From Chryseobacterium sp. Bi04 (GTDB lineage Bacteria; Bacteroidota; Bacteroidia; Flavobacteriales; Weeksellaceae), in assembly GCF_918698085.1 (NCBI RefSeq), contig NZ_CAKKLP010000001.1, positions 558,001 to 622,000 of the forward strand: a stretch of DNA of 64,000 nucleotides. The letters run 5' to 3'. A program made the translations under genes and the position numbers. The notes beneath the pieces were generated by a model. That model had not been told where the DNA came from and did no database searches. It worked only from the letters and a program-made list of their open reading frames with translations. Shown here piece after piece: positions 1 through 7,913 of this stretch (position 1 is its first letter; the number at the start of each line of letters is the position of its first letter).

Positions 1-614
1 TAGACTATACTGATTATGAATATGATGACGACTATAATGAAAAGGAAGTAAAGAAAACCAAAGATGTAGCAGTTCCTAATTTCACTTTTGCTTTTGCTAC
101 GGAGAATGAAGGGTACTGGAACCGTATTTTTAATGTGTTGACAACGAATAAAAAGCTGGCTAAAAACTTCTCAAAAGTAGGGAACTTCTATACTTTTAAG
201 GATGATAAAAAAGAAGGATATCTTGATCAGCTGTTCTTTACTGTAAAAGATGGCGTTGTTTACCTTACGAGTTCTACAGATAATATCACCACTGCTCACA
301 GCCAGTCTGAAGTATCTAGGAAATGGGCAAAAGATTCATCCAGATATCCCTTATCCGGAAGACTGGATCTTCAGACACTTTTAATCGGTTTAGATAAAGA
401 GTTCGAAAGTCCTTCGGAAAGAAAAACATTGGATCTGTTCAGAAAAAATGTAGGGGAGCTGTATTATAAAACTGAAGTAAAAGAAGAGAGTATACAAACA
501 GAAATGGATTATAATATTAAAAATTCTTCTGAAAACAGCCTGATGTATTTCTTTGATCTGTTTAATGAGATTTTTAAAATAAAAGATTCCGAAAAAAAAC
601 CACCGGTATTGTAG
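1..614 (+). CDS. Hypothetical protein, 5'-truncated by the window edge
   Basis: The frame is open from base 3 without a start codon, so the N-terminus lies upstream of the window. About 203 residues are visible. They begin with an acidic Asp/Tyr/Glu-rich stretch, followed by a segment (FTFAFATENEGYW, a phase of TVKDGVVYLTSS) that resembles DUF4836-type surface or periplasmic proteins of Bacteroidota; this assignment is tentative. Its stop codon directly abuts the start of the next gene, so the two are probably co-transcribed and translationally coupled. No catalytic motif is visible. Function unknown. Confidence 0.8.
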   Translation, partial: DYTDYEYDDDYNEKEVKKTKDVAVPNFTFAFATENEGYWNRIFNVLTTNKKLAKNFSKVGNFYTFKDDKKEGYLDQLFFTVKDGVVYLTSSTDNITTAHSQSEVSRKWAKDSSRYPLSGRLDLQTLLIGLDKEFESPSERKTLDLFRKNVGELYYKTEVKEESIQTEMDYNIKNSSENSLMYFFDLFNEIFKIKDSEKKPPVL

Positions 615-1850
615 ATGAATAAAAAGAAAGGTATTGCCTCGTTAATTCTGTTACTGGCTGTTACAGCTTATTTTGTGCTTTTTTATAAGGATAAGAAACT
701 TAGGTTCATTCCTGAAAATGCCGATGCAGTAGTTTTAATAGACGTAAAGAATCTGACGAGGCAATATCTTTTCAGCCTGATCACACATCCCTCACAATGG
801 GGCAGCAAGACGAAAGGGAAAGGTTCAGTTTCTCTGAGGGAATCGGGAATTACAATCCCGGATTTTTTACAGGTTTTCCATCTTAAAGGAACCGGAGCTT
901 CGGAATGGTACAGTGTTTTAGAACTTAAAGATCCTCAGAAATTTATTGCGTTTTTAAAGCAGCAAAATTTTGCGAGTAAAGGGAAGAATATTTTTCAAAA
1001 GGATCATATTTTTCTTAGCATAGAAGGTGGAAACTGTATTGTAGGAACTTCCGATTCGGGTTTTGGAGCCATAAACAAAAAGCTTTTTCAAAATTCCCAA
1101 AAGAACATTTTAGATGCAGATCGGTTTATTCAAAATACGGCAGGGAGCATTTCTTTTCTTTCAGGACAGAAGATCCACAATTTCTCCATTGAGTTAAAAG
1201 ATGATGAAATTGAAATAAAAAACAACTCAACTCCGGAAATCGTAGATGCCATTGTCTCGAAATTACAACAGGGGAACCATTTTCTGGAAGCGGAATTAAA
1301 TGCTGATAATATAAAAAACTACACTCATTTTTTCAATATAAACAACGGAGATTCACTACAGATCAGTCATTTTAAAGCTACTGCTGATCTTGAGCAGGTA
1401 AATGATACCATCATCAGTTATGGTTATGATGATAACTTTAACGAAATTGAAAAGAAGACGTATCAGAAGATTATACAGCCGAACTATATTATTGATTTTC
1501 AAAGCCCGGTTCCCGAAAAAACATGGGACTATTTTCAAACTAAAAAATGGATGAATGCTCAAAACCAATTCACGGCAATTCCTTTTCAGCCCAATGATGT
1601 CAGCAGAAATACTGCCGGATTTGTTATAAAATCTACCCGAAACCCAATACAGCAGTCTCCAAAACTGGAAAAAAATTATATTTTCATCAGAAACAGTGAA
1701 ATGCTGTTCTCTTCTCTGAGTACGTTAAGTAAAGCTGAAAAAAGGATTATTTCCGATATAGACTATGTGTTTTATGGTAATGAAGCTCAAAATTATTGGG
1801 TCAAAGTAAAGGCTAAGAATGGAAAATTACCCTTAATTTTGCGGTGGTAA
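615..1850 (+). CDS. Hypothetical membrane-anchored or exported protein
   Basis: A 411-residue protein that starts on the base after the preceding stop. It has an N-terminal hydrophobic segment (about residues 5-24, IASLILLLAVTAYFVLFY) acting as a signal anchor or uncleaved signal. The rest is a soluble extracytoplasmic domain with no motif I recognise. Phrases such as 'PENADAVVLIDVKNLT' resemble DUF3352-like proteins that open with a statement on a scalar value, but this is only a resemblance. Gene order with the upstream partial gene suggests a two-gene envelope unit. Function unknown. Confidence 0.8.
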   Translation: MNKKKGIASLILLLAVTAYFVLFYKDKKLRFIPENADAVVLIDVKNLTRQYLFSLITHPSQWGSKTKGKGSVSLRESGITIPDFLQVFHLKGTGASEWYSVLELKDPQKFIAFLKQQNFASKGKNIFQKDHIFLSIEGGNCIVGTSDSGFGAINKKLFQNSQKNILDADRFIQNTAGSISFLSGQKIHNFSIELKDDEIEIKNNSTPEIVDAIVSKLQQGNHFLEAELNADNIKNYTHFFNINNGDSLQISHFKATADLEQVNDTIISYGYDDNFNEIEKKTYQKIIQPNYIIDFQSPVPEKTWDYFQTKKWMNAQNQFTAIPFQPNDVSRNTAGFVIKSTRNPIQQSPKLEKNYIFIRNSEMLFSSLSTLSKAEKRIISDIDYVFYGNEAQNYWVKVKAKNGKLPLILRW

Positions 1851-1881
1851 AATATTTCATCTTAAAAATGACCCTATATTC

Positions 1882-2220
1882 ATGGCTCCATCAGAAGTTG
1901 TCTTGCTAAAACAAATCACACATTATTCTTTACACCTGATTTTTCCGGTGTTTATTGCACTGGTTTTTTTTCGTAAAAACTGGAAAAAAGCGTACCTGAT
2001 TATGTTAGCTACAATGCTTGTAGACTTGGATCATCTTTTTGCCAATCCGGTGTTTGATCCATCCAGAAATAGTATAGGCTTTCACATTTTACATTCCTAT
2101 TATGCAATTGCAGTATATGTTCTGATGCTGTTTTTTAAAGGAAATATTAGAATTGCTGCCGTTGGGCTTTTGTTCCATATGCTGACGGATTTTCAGGACT
2201 TTACCCTCTGGACTCATTAA
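1882..2220 (+). CDS. DUF6122-like small membrane protein
   Basis: A 112-residue, strongly hydrophobic protein with about four predicted membrane segments. It carries conserved polar residues within them: HYSLHLIFP near the N-terminus, DLDHLFANPVFDPSR in the middle, HILHSYY, and a C-terminal FHMLTDFQDF. The repeated His and Asp residues in or next to membrane helices resemble small integral membrane metal-dependent hydrolases (YdjM/DUF457-like) and the DUF6122 family. No activity is proven. It lies 31 bases after the preceding gene on the same strand. Confidence 0.7.
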   Translation: MAPSEVVLLKQITHYSLHLIFPVFIALVFFRKNWKKAYLIMLATMLVDLDHLFANPVFDPSRNSIGFHILHSYYAIAVYVLMLFFKGNIRIAAVGLLFHMLTDFQDFTLWTH

Positions 2221-2286
2221 AATAACATTAATATTACCTTTTAATCTTCCGGTTTTTATAGATTTTTCGTATTTTGTAATCACTTT

Positions 2287-3357
2287 ATGAGATTCAAAGA
2301 ATTTTTACATTATACTTATATTTTTCCTGTCCTTACAGTCGGTTACTATTTTTCCGGACTCATGGGAGGCGGTGTTATATATGACATCATTGCAGGTGTT
2401 TTTCTTATTGGAAGCGTTTTATCGGCGGTACATCATGCCGAAGTAGTCGCTCATAAAGTAGGAGAGCCTTTTGGAAGTATTATTCTGGCCCTATGTATTA
2501 CCATTATTGAAGTGGCACTTATTATCTCACTGATGGTTGCCGGCGGAGATCAGGCGATCACGCTGGCCAGAGATACCGTTTTTGCCGCAGTAATGCTTAT
2601 CCTGAATGGAATTCTAGGTATATGTATTCTGGTAGGCGGCGTAAAATACCATGAACAGTTCTTTGCAAGAACTTCTGCCACCACTTATCTGGTAAGTATC
2701 GTTTCCATTTTAGTGCTGACCCTTGTGCTTCCTAATTTTACTTCCAGTGTCAACGGCCCTTTTTATAATGAAGCACAGCTTATCTTTATTTCCATTGCCT
2801 GTCTTGCTATCTACGGAGTATTCCTGATGGTACAGACGGTTCGCCATAGAAGTTATTTCATCGTTCCTGATGAACATCCTGAAGAACATTATATTCCCTC
2901 ATTAACGAAGACATTCATAAGCTTTGCCTTTTTGGTGATTTGTCTGGTGATTGTGGTTCTAATGGCTAAAGGCCTTTCCGATACTATTGAGGGTATGGTA
3001 CAAAGCCTTGGTGCTCCAAAGTCCCTGGTAGGAGTGATTATTGCCGCCGTAGTGCTTCTTCCTGAAGGGGTTGCAGCCATACGTGCTGCAAGAGCCAATC
3101 AGATACAGTCAAGTTTAAACCTGGCATTAGGTTCAGCACTTGCAAGTATAGGACTGACCATTCCGGCAGTATCAGCGGTATGCATCATGTATGATATCCC
3201 ATTGGTGCTGGGACTGGATAAAAAAGATATTATCCTGCTTTCCTTATCCGTGTTTATTGTCATGCTTTCGTTAAGCAGGGGAAAAACAAATATCCTTTAT
3301 GGGACTGTCCTTTTAGTCAATCTGGCGGCCTATATCTTTACGGTAATCGTTCCTTAA
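2287..3357 (+). CDS. chaA: Calcium/proton antiporter (ChaA/CaCA type)
   Basis: A 356-residue inner-membrane protein with about 10-11 hydrophobic helices and two related halves, as expected for the Ca2+:cation antiporter superfamily. The signature acidic helices are visible: GEPFGSIILALCITIIEVALI around residue 60, and LPEGVAAIRAARANQIQSSLNLALGSALASIGLTIP around residues 255-290. The acidic residues in these repeats carry the exchanged cation in the family. The likely role is export of Ca2+ (or Na+/K+) in exchange for protons. The symbol is by family resemblance; substrate specificity is not shown by the sequence. Confidence 0.85.
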   Translation: MRFKEFLHYTYIFPVLTVGYYFSGLMGGGVIYDIIAGVFLIGSVLSAVHHAEVVAHKVGEPFGSIILALCITIIEVALIISLMVAGGDQAITLARDTVFAAVMLILNGILGICILVGGVKYHEQFFARTSATTYLVSIVSILVLTLVLPNFTSSVNGPFYNEAQLIFISIACLAIYGVFLMVQTVRHRSYFIVPDEHPEEHYIPSLTKTFISFAFLVICLVIVVLMAKGLSDTIEGMVQSLGAPKSLVGVIIAAVVLLPEGVAAIRAARANQIQSSLNLALGSALASIGLTIPAVSAVCIMYDIPLVLGLDKKDIILLSLSVFIVMLSLSRGKTNILYGTVLLVNLAAYIFTVIVP

Positions 3358-3378
3358 AAAAATAAATATCTCGAAATC

Positions 3379-3395
3379 TTGTATTCCAAATACAA
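3379..3395. terminator. Weak hairpin between convergent genes
   Basis: A perfect 7 bp stem (TTGTATT/AATACAA) with a 3-base loop lies between the convergent antiporter and haemoglobin genes. It is AT-rich and has no clear U-tract, so its function as a terminator is uncertain. Confidence 0.3.
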
Positions 3396-3400
3396 ACTCA

Positions 3401-3781
3401 CTAAAGTCTTCTGGCCAATTCCATTTTAAATGCCATTAATTTGGCAATATTTTCGGATTTGTAGATGGCCATATCCGCATTTTCACCCACAAAATTTTCC
3501 TCAATAGTCGTTCGCCAGAGTTTTAGCCATTGATCAAAGTGCTTTTGTTCCATGGCTTGCTTCTCATTGATGGGAAAATGTACGCCCATTGGATTTCCTT
3601 TATACGTCATCTGCCCAAAAAGAATAGAATCCCAAAAAGAATACATCTTTGGAAGATGTTTATCCCAGTCTACTTTTGCAATATCATTAAAAAAGAACCC
3701 AATGGTCTCATCTTTAACCACTTTGGTGTAAAATGAATTGACAAGGTGTTCAATGTCTTCTCTTGACTCCAGCTTTTTCAT
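3401..3781 (-). CDS. Group III truncated haemoglobin
   Basis: A 126-residue 2-on-2 globin. The family pattern is visible: the B/C helix region with Phe-Tyr and FFF, HLPKMYSFWDSILFG in the E region, YKGNPMGVHFPI, and the proximal haem ligand His81 in KHFDQWLKLW. Group III truncated globins bind O2 or NO at a haem and are associated with microaerobic or nitrosative chemistry; the exact role here is unknown. The gene stands alone. The promoter -7 box ends only four bases upstream of the start codon, so the transcript is probably leaderless. Confidence 0.93.
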   Translation of the reverse strand: MKKLESREDIEHLVNSFYTKVVKDETIGFFFNDIAKVDWDKHLPKMYSFWDSILFGQMTYKGNPMGVHFPINEKQAMEQKHFDQWLKLWRTTIEENFVGENADMAIYKSENIAKLMAFKMELARRL

Positions 3782-3785
3782 ATTT

Positions 3786-3818
3786 CAAATGTACTGCAAA
3801 ATCAATTTAAAAATCAAA
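3786..3818 (-). promoter_or_regulatory. Promoter of the truncated haemoglobin gene
   Basis: Read on the minus strand: TTTG (3818-3815), a 21-base spacer, then TACATTTG (3793-3786). This is a full match to the Bacteroidota consensus TTTG-N19-21-TAnnTTTG. The start codon begins five bases further on, which would place the transcription start on or next to the ATG. Confidence 0.7.
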
Positions 3819-3853
3819 TCACAAGATTGATAAATTTCATGAAAACAATATTT

Positions 3854-3861
3854 TATCTTTG
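3854..3861 (+). promoter_or_regulatory. -7 box upstream of the Kir channel gene
   Basis: TATCTTTG matches the Bacteroidota -7 element TAnnTTTG. The -33 side has only a TTGA about 25 bases upstream. It would give a leader of about 70 bases before the start at 3938. Confidence 0.5.
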
Positions 3862-3937
3862 TACCGAAGTAAAGACGAATAGAAAATTTGCCGATTCACA
3901 AATTCCTGAAGTTCTTTAATCAAGAAAAAATACAAAA

Positions 3938-4909
3938 ATGACAAGAGGATTCAGAAAAAAAATACGTCAGAAAAATACTGAAAACAGTGGCTTCGGAAGT
4001 AATGCATCGGGAAGATTTATCAATAAAGATGGCCTCCCGAATGTTCAGAGAATAGGAGTGAATGTTTTCAATAGGTTAAGCTGGTATCACACGATGCTGA
4101 ACTTATCTTCATTCCGCTTTATTTCCTACCTGGTTGTGGCCTATATCCTGATTAATCTGGTCTTTGCTATGATTTATTATCTCATTGGAGTAGAACACCT
4201 GACCGGAATAGATAAGAGCGATCCCCTCAACGAATTTATTGATGTATTCTTCTTCAGTTCGCAAACATTTACAACGGTAGGGTATGGAAGGATTGCCCCT
4301 GTAGGTTTTATGGCCAGCCTGGTGGCTACTTTTGAAGCTTTTTTGGGATTGCTTACCTTTGCTATTGCTACCGGACTTTTTTATGGGAGATTTTCAAGGC
4401 CCCGGGCGTATTTAAGATTTTCTGATATCGCTGTGATCGCTCCTTTTCAGGAGGCTACAGCATTGATGTTCAGGCTTGCTCCATATAAAAATAATGCCCT
4501 TACAGATGCTGATGTTATTGTATCTGCTGCTATTGAAGTGATTGAAAATGGGGTTCCCAAAAGTAATTTTTACCGATTAGAGACCCATTTAAGCAAAATC
4601 AATACCTTGGCCTTAAACTGGACTGTAGTACATAAAATAGATGAAAATTCACCGTTTTATGGGTTTTCAGAAGAAGATTTTAATGCTACGGATATTGAGC
4701 TTATTGTTCAGGTGCGTGCATTTGATGAAGTTTTTTCCAATACAGTAGTTCAGAGGTCTTCATATGTGACAGGAGAAATTATTTATGGAGCCAGATTTAT
4801 TCCCATGTATTATCCGAATAAAGATAACCAGACCACAATTTTGGATCTGGATAAAATTAATGAATATCAAAAGGAAGAACTTACCGCTTCGGTAAGAAAT
4901 AAAGAATAA
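3938..4909 (+). CDS. Inward-rectifier (KirBac-type) potassium channel
   Basis: A 323-residue channel protein. It has an N-terminal slide-helix region, a first membrane helix near residues 61-83, a pore loop with the potassium selectivity filter TVGYG at residues 113-117, a second helix near 125-147, and a C-terminal cytoplasmic immunoglobulin-like domain with typical Kir phrases (LMFRLAPYKNNALTDADV, LNWTVVHKIDENSPFYG). The order M1-filter-M2-beta domain is diagnostic for KirBac. It conducts K+ across the inner membrane. Its stop codon abuts the start of the next gene, so the two are probably co-expressed. Confidence 0.93.
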   Translation: MTRGFRKKIRQKNTENSGFGSNASGRFINKDGLPNVQRIGVNVFNRLSWYHTMLNLSSFRFISYLVVAYILINLVFAMIYYLIGVEHLTGIDKSDPLNEFIDVFFFSSQTFTTVGYGRIAPVGFMASLVATFEAFLGLLTFAIATGLFYGRFSRPRAYLRFSDIAVIAPFQEATALMFRLAPYKNNALTDADVIVSAAIEVIENGVPKSNFYRLETHLSKINTLALNWTVVHKIDENSPFYGFSEEDFNATDIELIVQVRAFDEVFSNTVVQRSSYVTGEIIYGARFIPMYYPNKDNQTTILDLDKINEYQKEELTASVRNKE

Positions 4910-5398
4910 ATGGACTTAGATTTTTATAAAAAACAGGCTTTACAAAAGCAGAAAGAACATAAAAAGTTTTTGGATGGATTAAAGAAAAAACCTCCCAAAA
5001 ATCTGGATTATATTGTTCAGGAAACCCATGATGAAGTCTTTGAAGAGATCGACTGTTTGCAATGTGCCAATTGCTGTAAAACAACGGGACCTTTATATAC
5101 TGAAAAGGATATTGAACGTATCGCAAAACATTTGCGAATGAAGCAGGCCGATTTTGAAGCAAAATTTCTGAGAGTGGATGAAGATAACGATAAAGTACTG
5201 CAGAATCTTCCCTGTTTTTTTCTGAATAATGACAATACCTGTTCTATCTATGAAGTGAGACCGAAAGCCTGTAGAGAATATCCTCATACCGACCGCAAAA
5301 AGATCTACCAGATCAATCATCTGATGCTGAATAATACAGTGATTTGCCCCGCCGCTTTTGAATTTGTAGAAAAAATGATGAAAAACGTTACAGAATAG
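4910..5398 (+). CDS. YkgJ-family cysteine-cluster protein
   Basis: A 162-residue protein with the zinc/iron-chelating cysteine-cluster pattern: CLQCANCC at residues 49-56 (C49, C52, C55, C56), then PCFFLNNDNTCSIYEVRPKACREYPH, giving eight or so cysteines in family spacing. Members probably bind a metal or Fe-S cluster; the biochemical role is not established. The start follows the channel stop codon with no gap, suggesting translational coupling, but no functional link to K+ transport is known. Confidence 0.88.
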   Translation: MDLDFYKKQALQKQKEHKKFLDGLKKKPPKNLDYIVQETHDEVFEEIDCLQCANCCKTTGPLYTEKDIERIAKHLRMKQADFEAKFLRVDEDNDKVLQNLPCFFLNNDNTCSIYEVRPKACREYPHTDRKKIYQINHLMLNNTVICPAAFEFVEKMMKNVTE

Positions 5399-5511
5399 AA
5401 TATTTTGCTAAATCCTCTTAAATAATTATAAAGTACGTTAAATAAGACCTTTATGAATAATTTTATAAATGATGTGTCGTTTAGTTTAAACAATCATTTA
5501 AATATTACATT

Positions 5512-5823
5512 ATGAAAAAGTTATTTTTAACGGCAGCGTTTACATTAGTCGGAGTAATCGCAGTATCGGCTCAAACACAAACTCAGAAGCCGGCCGAAAC
5601 TACTACTAACCAAACGACAACTCAAACACAACAGCAGAGTCCGCAGACTAGCACAGACTGGACTACCTCATCAACAACCAGCGGGCAAAAACAAACCACT
5701 ACAGCAGAGGCTTCTACTGCTACCCCTGCAGCAGATGCTACAGTAAGCACCGGAAGCACTGCGGAAGCGACTAAACCTGCAGAAGCAACTAAAGAAGAGA
5801 AGAAAAGTAAAAAGAAAAAGTAA
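5512..5823 (+). CDS. Small secreted Thr/Gln/Ala-rich protein with Lys-rich tail
   Basis: A 103-residue low-complexity protein. It has a clear Sec signal peptide (MKKLFLTAAFTLVGVIAVSA, cleavage expected after SAQ). The mature part consists almost only of Thr, Gln, Ser, Ala, Pro and Lys, with no hydrophobic core, and ends in a Lys/Glu-rich tail (EEKKSKKKK). It is probably disordered, in the periplasm or on the surface. I do not recognise a family with a known function. A strong terminator follows. Confidence 0.75.
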   Translation: MKKLFLTAAFTLVGVIAVSAQTQTQKPAETTTNQTTTQTQQQSPQTSTDWTTSSTTSGQKQTTTAEASTATPAADATVSTGSTAEATKPAEATKEEKKSKKKK

Positions 5824-5846
5824 AGCATTTTAGTAAACACCGAAAG

Positions 5847-5879
5847 AATCCTGAAATCTAGTATTTCAGGATTTTTTTT
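5847..5879. terminator. Bidirectional hairpin terminator
   Basis: An 11 bp perfect stem (AATCCTGAAAT/ATTTCAGGATT) is followed by a run of eight T on the plus strand. It lies between convergent genes. The right arm and T-run contain the last codons and stop of the minus-strand DUF1801 gene. Confidence 0.85.
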
Positions 5880-6234
5880 GATCAATTTCTCTGATTCTGA
5901 ATGTTACTATCCTGCGGACTAAATCAAGAGGTAAATCCTTTGTAAGAGGAAACTGCACGGCTCCTTTCGAAAACTTATAATTTCCTTCTTTGAAATCCTC
6001 CTCAAAAGTCTTTATCCCTTCAGCACCAGGATAAAAACCAATATGATTCTTATAGGCTGCAAAATAGACCAATGGTTTACCTTTATATCTAAAAGCTGGC
6101 ATTTGATAGCCTATATACTCTTCCAGGTCTGTGAACTGAGTATGGATGGCTTTTCTGAGTTCCTCTAATTTTTCCTGAATTTCTTCCGGAAACAGCAGGA
6201 AGTATTCATTACTATTTTTGAAGGTATTTGTCAT
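5866..6234 (-). CDS. DUF1801 (YdhG/iron-chaperone-like) protein
   Basis: A 122-residue protein with the DUF1801 pattern: an N-terminal helix with LRKAIHTQFTDLEEYIGYQMPAFRYKGKPLVYFAAYKNHIGFYP, then KGAVQFPLTKDLPLDLVRRIVTFRIRE. Family members have a frataxin-like fold; some are called iron chaperones, but a role is not proven here. I start at the internal ATG (MTNTFK) because the nine upstream codons (MQHFFYFYF) are not family-like. The 3' end lies inside the shared terminator hairpin. Confidence 0.82.
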   Translation of the reverse strand: MTNTFKNSNEYFLLFPEEIQEKLEELRKAIHTQFTDLEEYIGYQMPAFRYKGKPLVYFAAYKNHIGFYPGAEGIKTFEEDFKEGNYKFSKGAVQFPLTKDLPLDLVRRIVTFRIREIDQKKS

Positions 6235-6324
6235 GAAATAAAAATAAAAAAAGTGCTGCATATAGCAACACTTTCTCCTTTCACTTTTTACTTTTTTCCC
6301 ATTATCCCGGGAACAGGCTGTATC

Positions 6325-6353
6325 AAAAAAGGTCGGGATTTTTTCCCAACCTT
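6325..6353 (-). terminator. Terminator of gdhA
   Basis: On the minus strand, a 10 bp stem (AAGGTTGGGA/TCCCGACCTT, one G-U pair) with a five-A loop is followed by TTTT. It lies 12 bases after the gdhA stop. Confidence 0.8.
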
Positions 6354-6364
6354 ATATTTTTATG

Positions 6365-7723
6365 TTATACAACTCCCTGAGCCAACATTGCTTCTGCTAC
6401 TTTTACGAAGCCGGCAATATTTGCACCTTTCACGTAGTTTACATAACCGTCTTCGTCTTTTCCGTAGTCTCTACAAGCTTTGTGGATACCGATCATGATT
6501 TCTTTTAATCTTGCGTCTACTTCTTCAGAAGTCCAGTTTAAACGGATAGAGTTCTGAGTCATTTCTAATCCTGATGTAGCAACACCTCCAGCATTGGAAG
6601 CCTTACCAGGAGAGAATAATACTTTATTATCAAGGAAATAGTTGATGGCATCCAGTGTAGAAGGCATATTAGCCGCTTCAGTTACACACAGACATCCGCT
6701 TTCAACCAGTTTCTTAGCGTCATCTAAATCTAATTCATTCTGAGTTGCAGAAGGGAAAGCAACATCACACTTGATGTCCCAAGGACGTTTCCCAGCGTGG
6801 AATTCAGCAGAAGGATATTTTTTAGCATAATCTTCAGCTCTGTTGTTTCCTGAAGATCTTAATTCTAATAAATAATCAATTTTTTCTCCGCTAATACCAT
6901 CTTTATCGTAGATATATCCGTCCGGACCAGAGATGGTTACTACTTTAGCACCAAGTTCCGTTGCTTTTTTGATAACTCCCCAGGCTACGTTTCCGAACCC
7001 TGATACCGTTACTGTTTTACCTTTGAAATCTTGTCCGATAGTCTTAAGCATCTGCTCAGCAAAGTATACTACACCATATCCTGTAGCTTCAGGACGGATC
7101 AATGAACCTCCATAAGCAAGACCTTTCCCGGTAAGAACTCCTGTAAATTCATTTCTGATTTTCTTATACTGTCCGAATAGGTATCCGATTTCTCTTGCCC
7201 CTACACCGATATCTCCTGCAGGTACATCTGTTTCAGGACCAATGTGCTTACATAATTCTGTCATGAAAGCCTGGCAGAAACGCATTACTTCCATATCAGA
7301 TTTACCTTGTGGATCAAAATCTGAACCTCCTTTACCACCACCCATTGGAAGGGTTGTTAATGAGTTTTTAAATACCTGCTCGAAAGCTAAGAATTTAAGA
7401 ACAGACAGGTTTACTGTAGGATGGAAACGGATTCCTCCTTTGTATGGTCCAATAGCAGAGTTCATTTGAATTCTGAAACCTCTGTTAACCTGGATCTCTC
7501 CTTTGTCATCAACCCATGGAACTCTGAAAATAATAATTCTTTCAGCTTCAGCCATTCTTTCAAGCAGCTTCATTCCGGTATATTCTTTTTTGGTAGCAAT
7601 GAACGGAATTACAGTTACGGCAACTTCTTTTACAGCCTGTAAAAATTCCGGTTCGTTAGGATTTTTTGCTTCAATTTTTGCAATAAACTCTTGGATTTTC
7701 TGGTCAATATTATATTGTTCCAT
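6365..7723 (-). CDS. gdhA: NADP-type glutamate dehydrogenase
   Basis: A 452-residue enzyme of the hexameric class (usual length about 447-450). It interconverts 2-oxoglutarate plus ammonia and glutamate. Visible signatures are the glutamate-binding PMGGGKGGSDFDPQGKSD with the catalytic lysine, GPETDVPAGDIGVGAREIGYLFGQYKK, and the dinucleotide fold with VSGFGNVAWGVIKKATELGAKVV. The KSD context and the closeness to the biosynthetic type favour NADP, but cofactor use is inferred. The gene is monocistronic with its own terminator. On the minus strand upstream there is a TAAATTTG -7-like box. Confidence 0.95.
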   Translation of the reverse strand: MEQYNIDQKIQEFIAKIEAKNPNEPEFLQAVKEVAVTVIPFIATKKEYTGMKLLERMAEAERIIIFRVPWVDDKGEIQVNRGFRIQMNSAIGPYKGGIRFHPTVNLSVLKFLAFEQVFKNSLTTLPMGGGKGGSDFDPQGKSDMEVMRFCQAFMTELCKHIGPETDVPAGDIGVGAREIGYLFGQYKKIRNEFTGVLTGKGLAYGGSLIRPEATGYGVVYFAEQMLKTIGQDFKGKTVTVSGFGNVAWGVIKKATELGAKVVTISGPDGYIYDKDGISGEKIDYLLELRSSGNNRAEDYAKKYPSAEFHAGKRPWDIKCDVAFPSATQNELDLDDAKKLVESGCLCVTEAANMPSTLDAINYFLDNKVLFSPGKASNAGGVATSGLEMTQNSIRLNWTSEEVDARLKEIMIGIHKACRDYGKDEDGYVNYVKGANIAGFVKVAEAMLAQGVV

Positions 7724-7749
7724 ATATTAAGGTTGAATATTATTGTCAA

Positions 7750-7779
7750 CAAATTTAATTTTTTTTTCAAGATTCACAA
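7750..7779 (-). promoter_or_regulatory. gdhA: Putative gdhA promoter
   Basis: On the minus strand TTGT (7779-7776), an 18-base spacer and TAAATTTG (7757-7750) lie 26 bases before the gdhA start. The -7 box is a full match; the -33 box is partial. Confidence 0.45.
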
Positions 7780-7913
7780 CACTCTATTTTAACATTGTTG
7801 AAAATTAAATAATAATGTTTCAAAATATTATTAAATTAATAATTTGCTATTAAATTTTATTAAAAATGAAATGTTATGTATGAAATAATGCAGTATTAAG
7901 AAATCGTTAATTC

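Noticed and set aside
5622..5885. Long minus-strand frame opposite the Thr/Gln-rich secreted protein
   Set aside because: It is the mirror of the repetitive codons of the plus-strand gene; its product is only Val/Ala/Cys low complexity.
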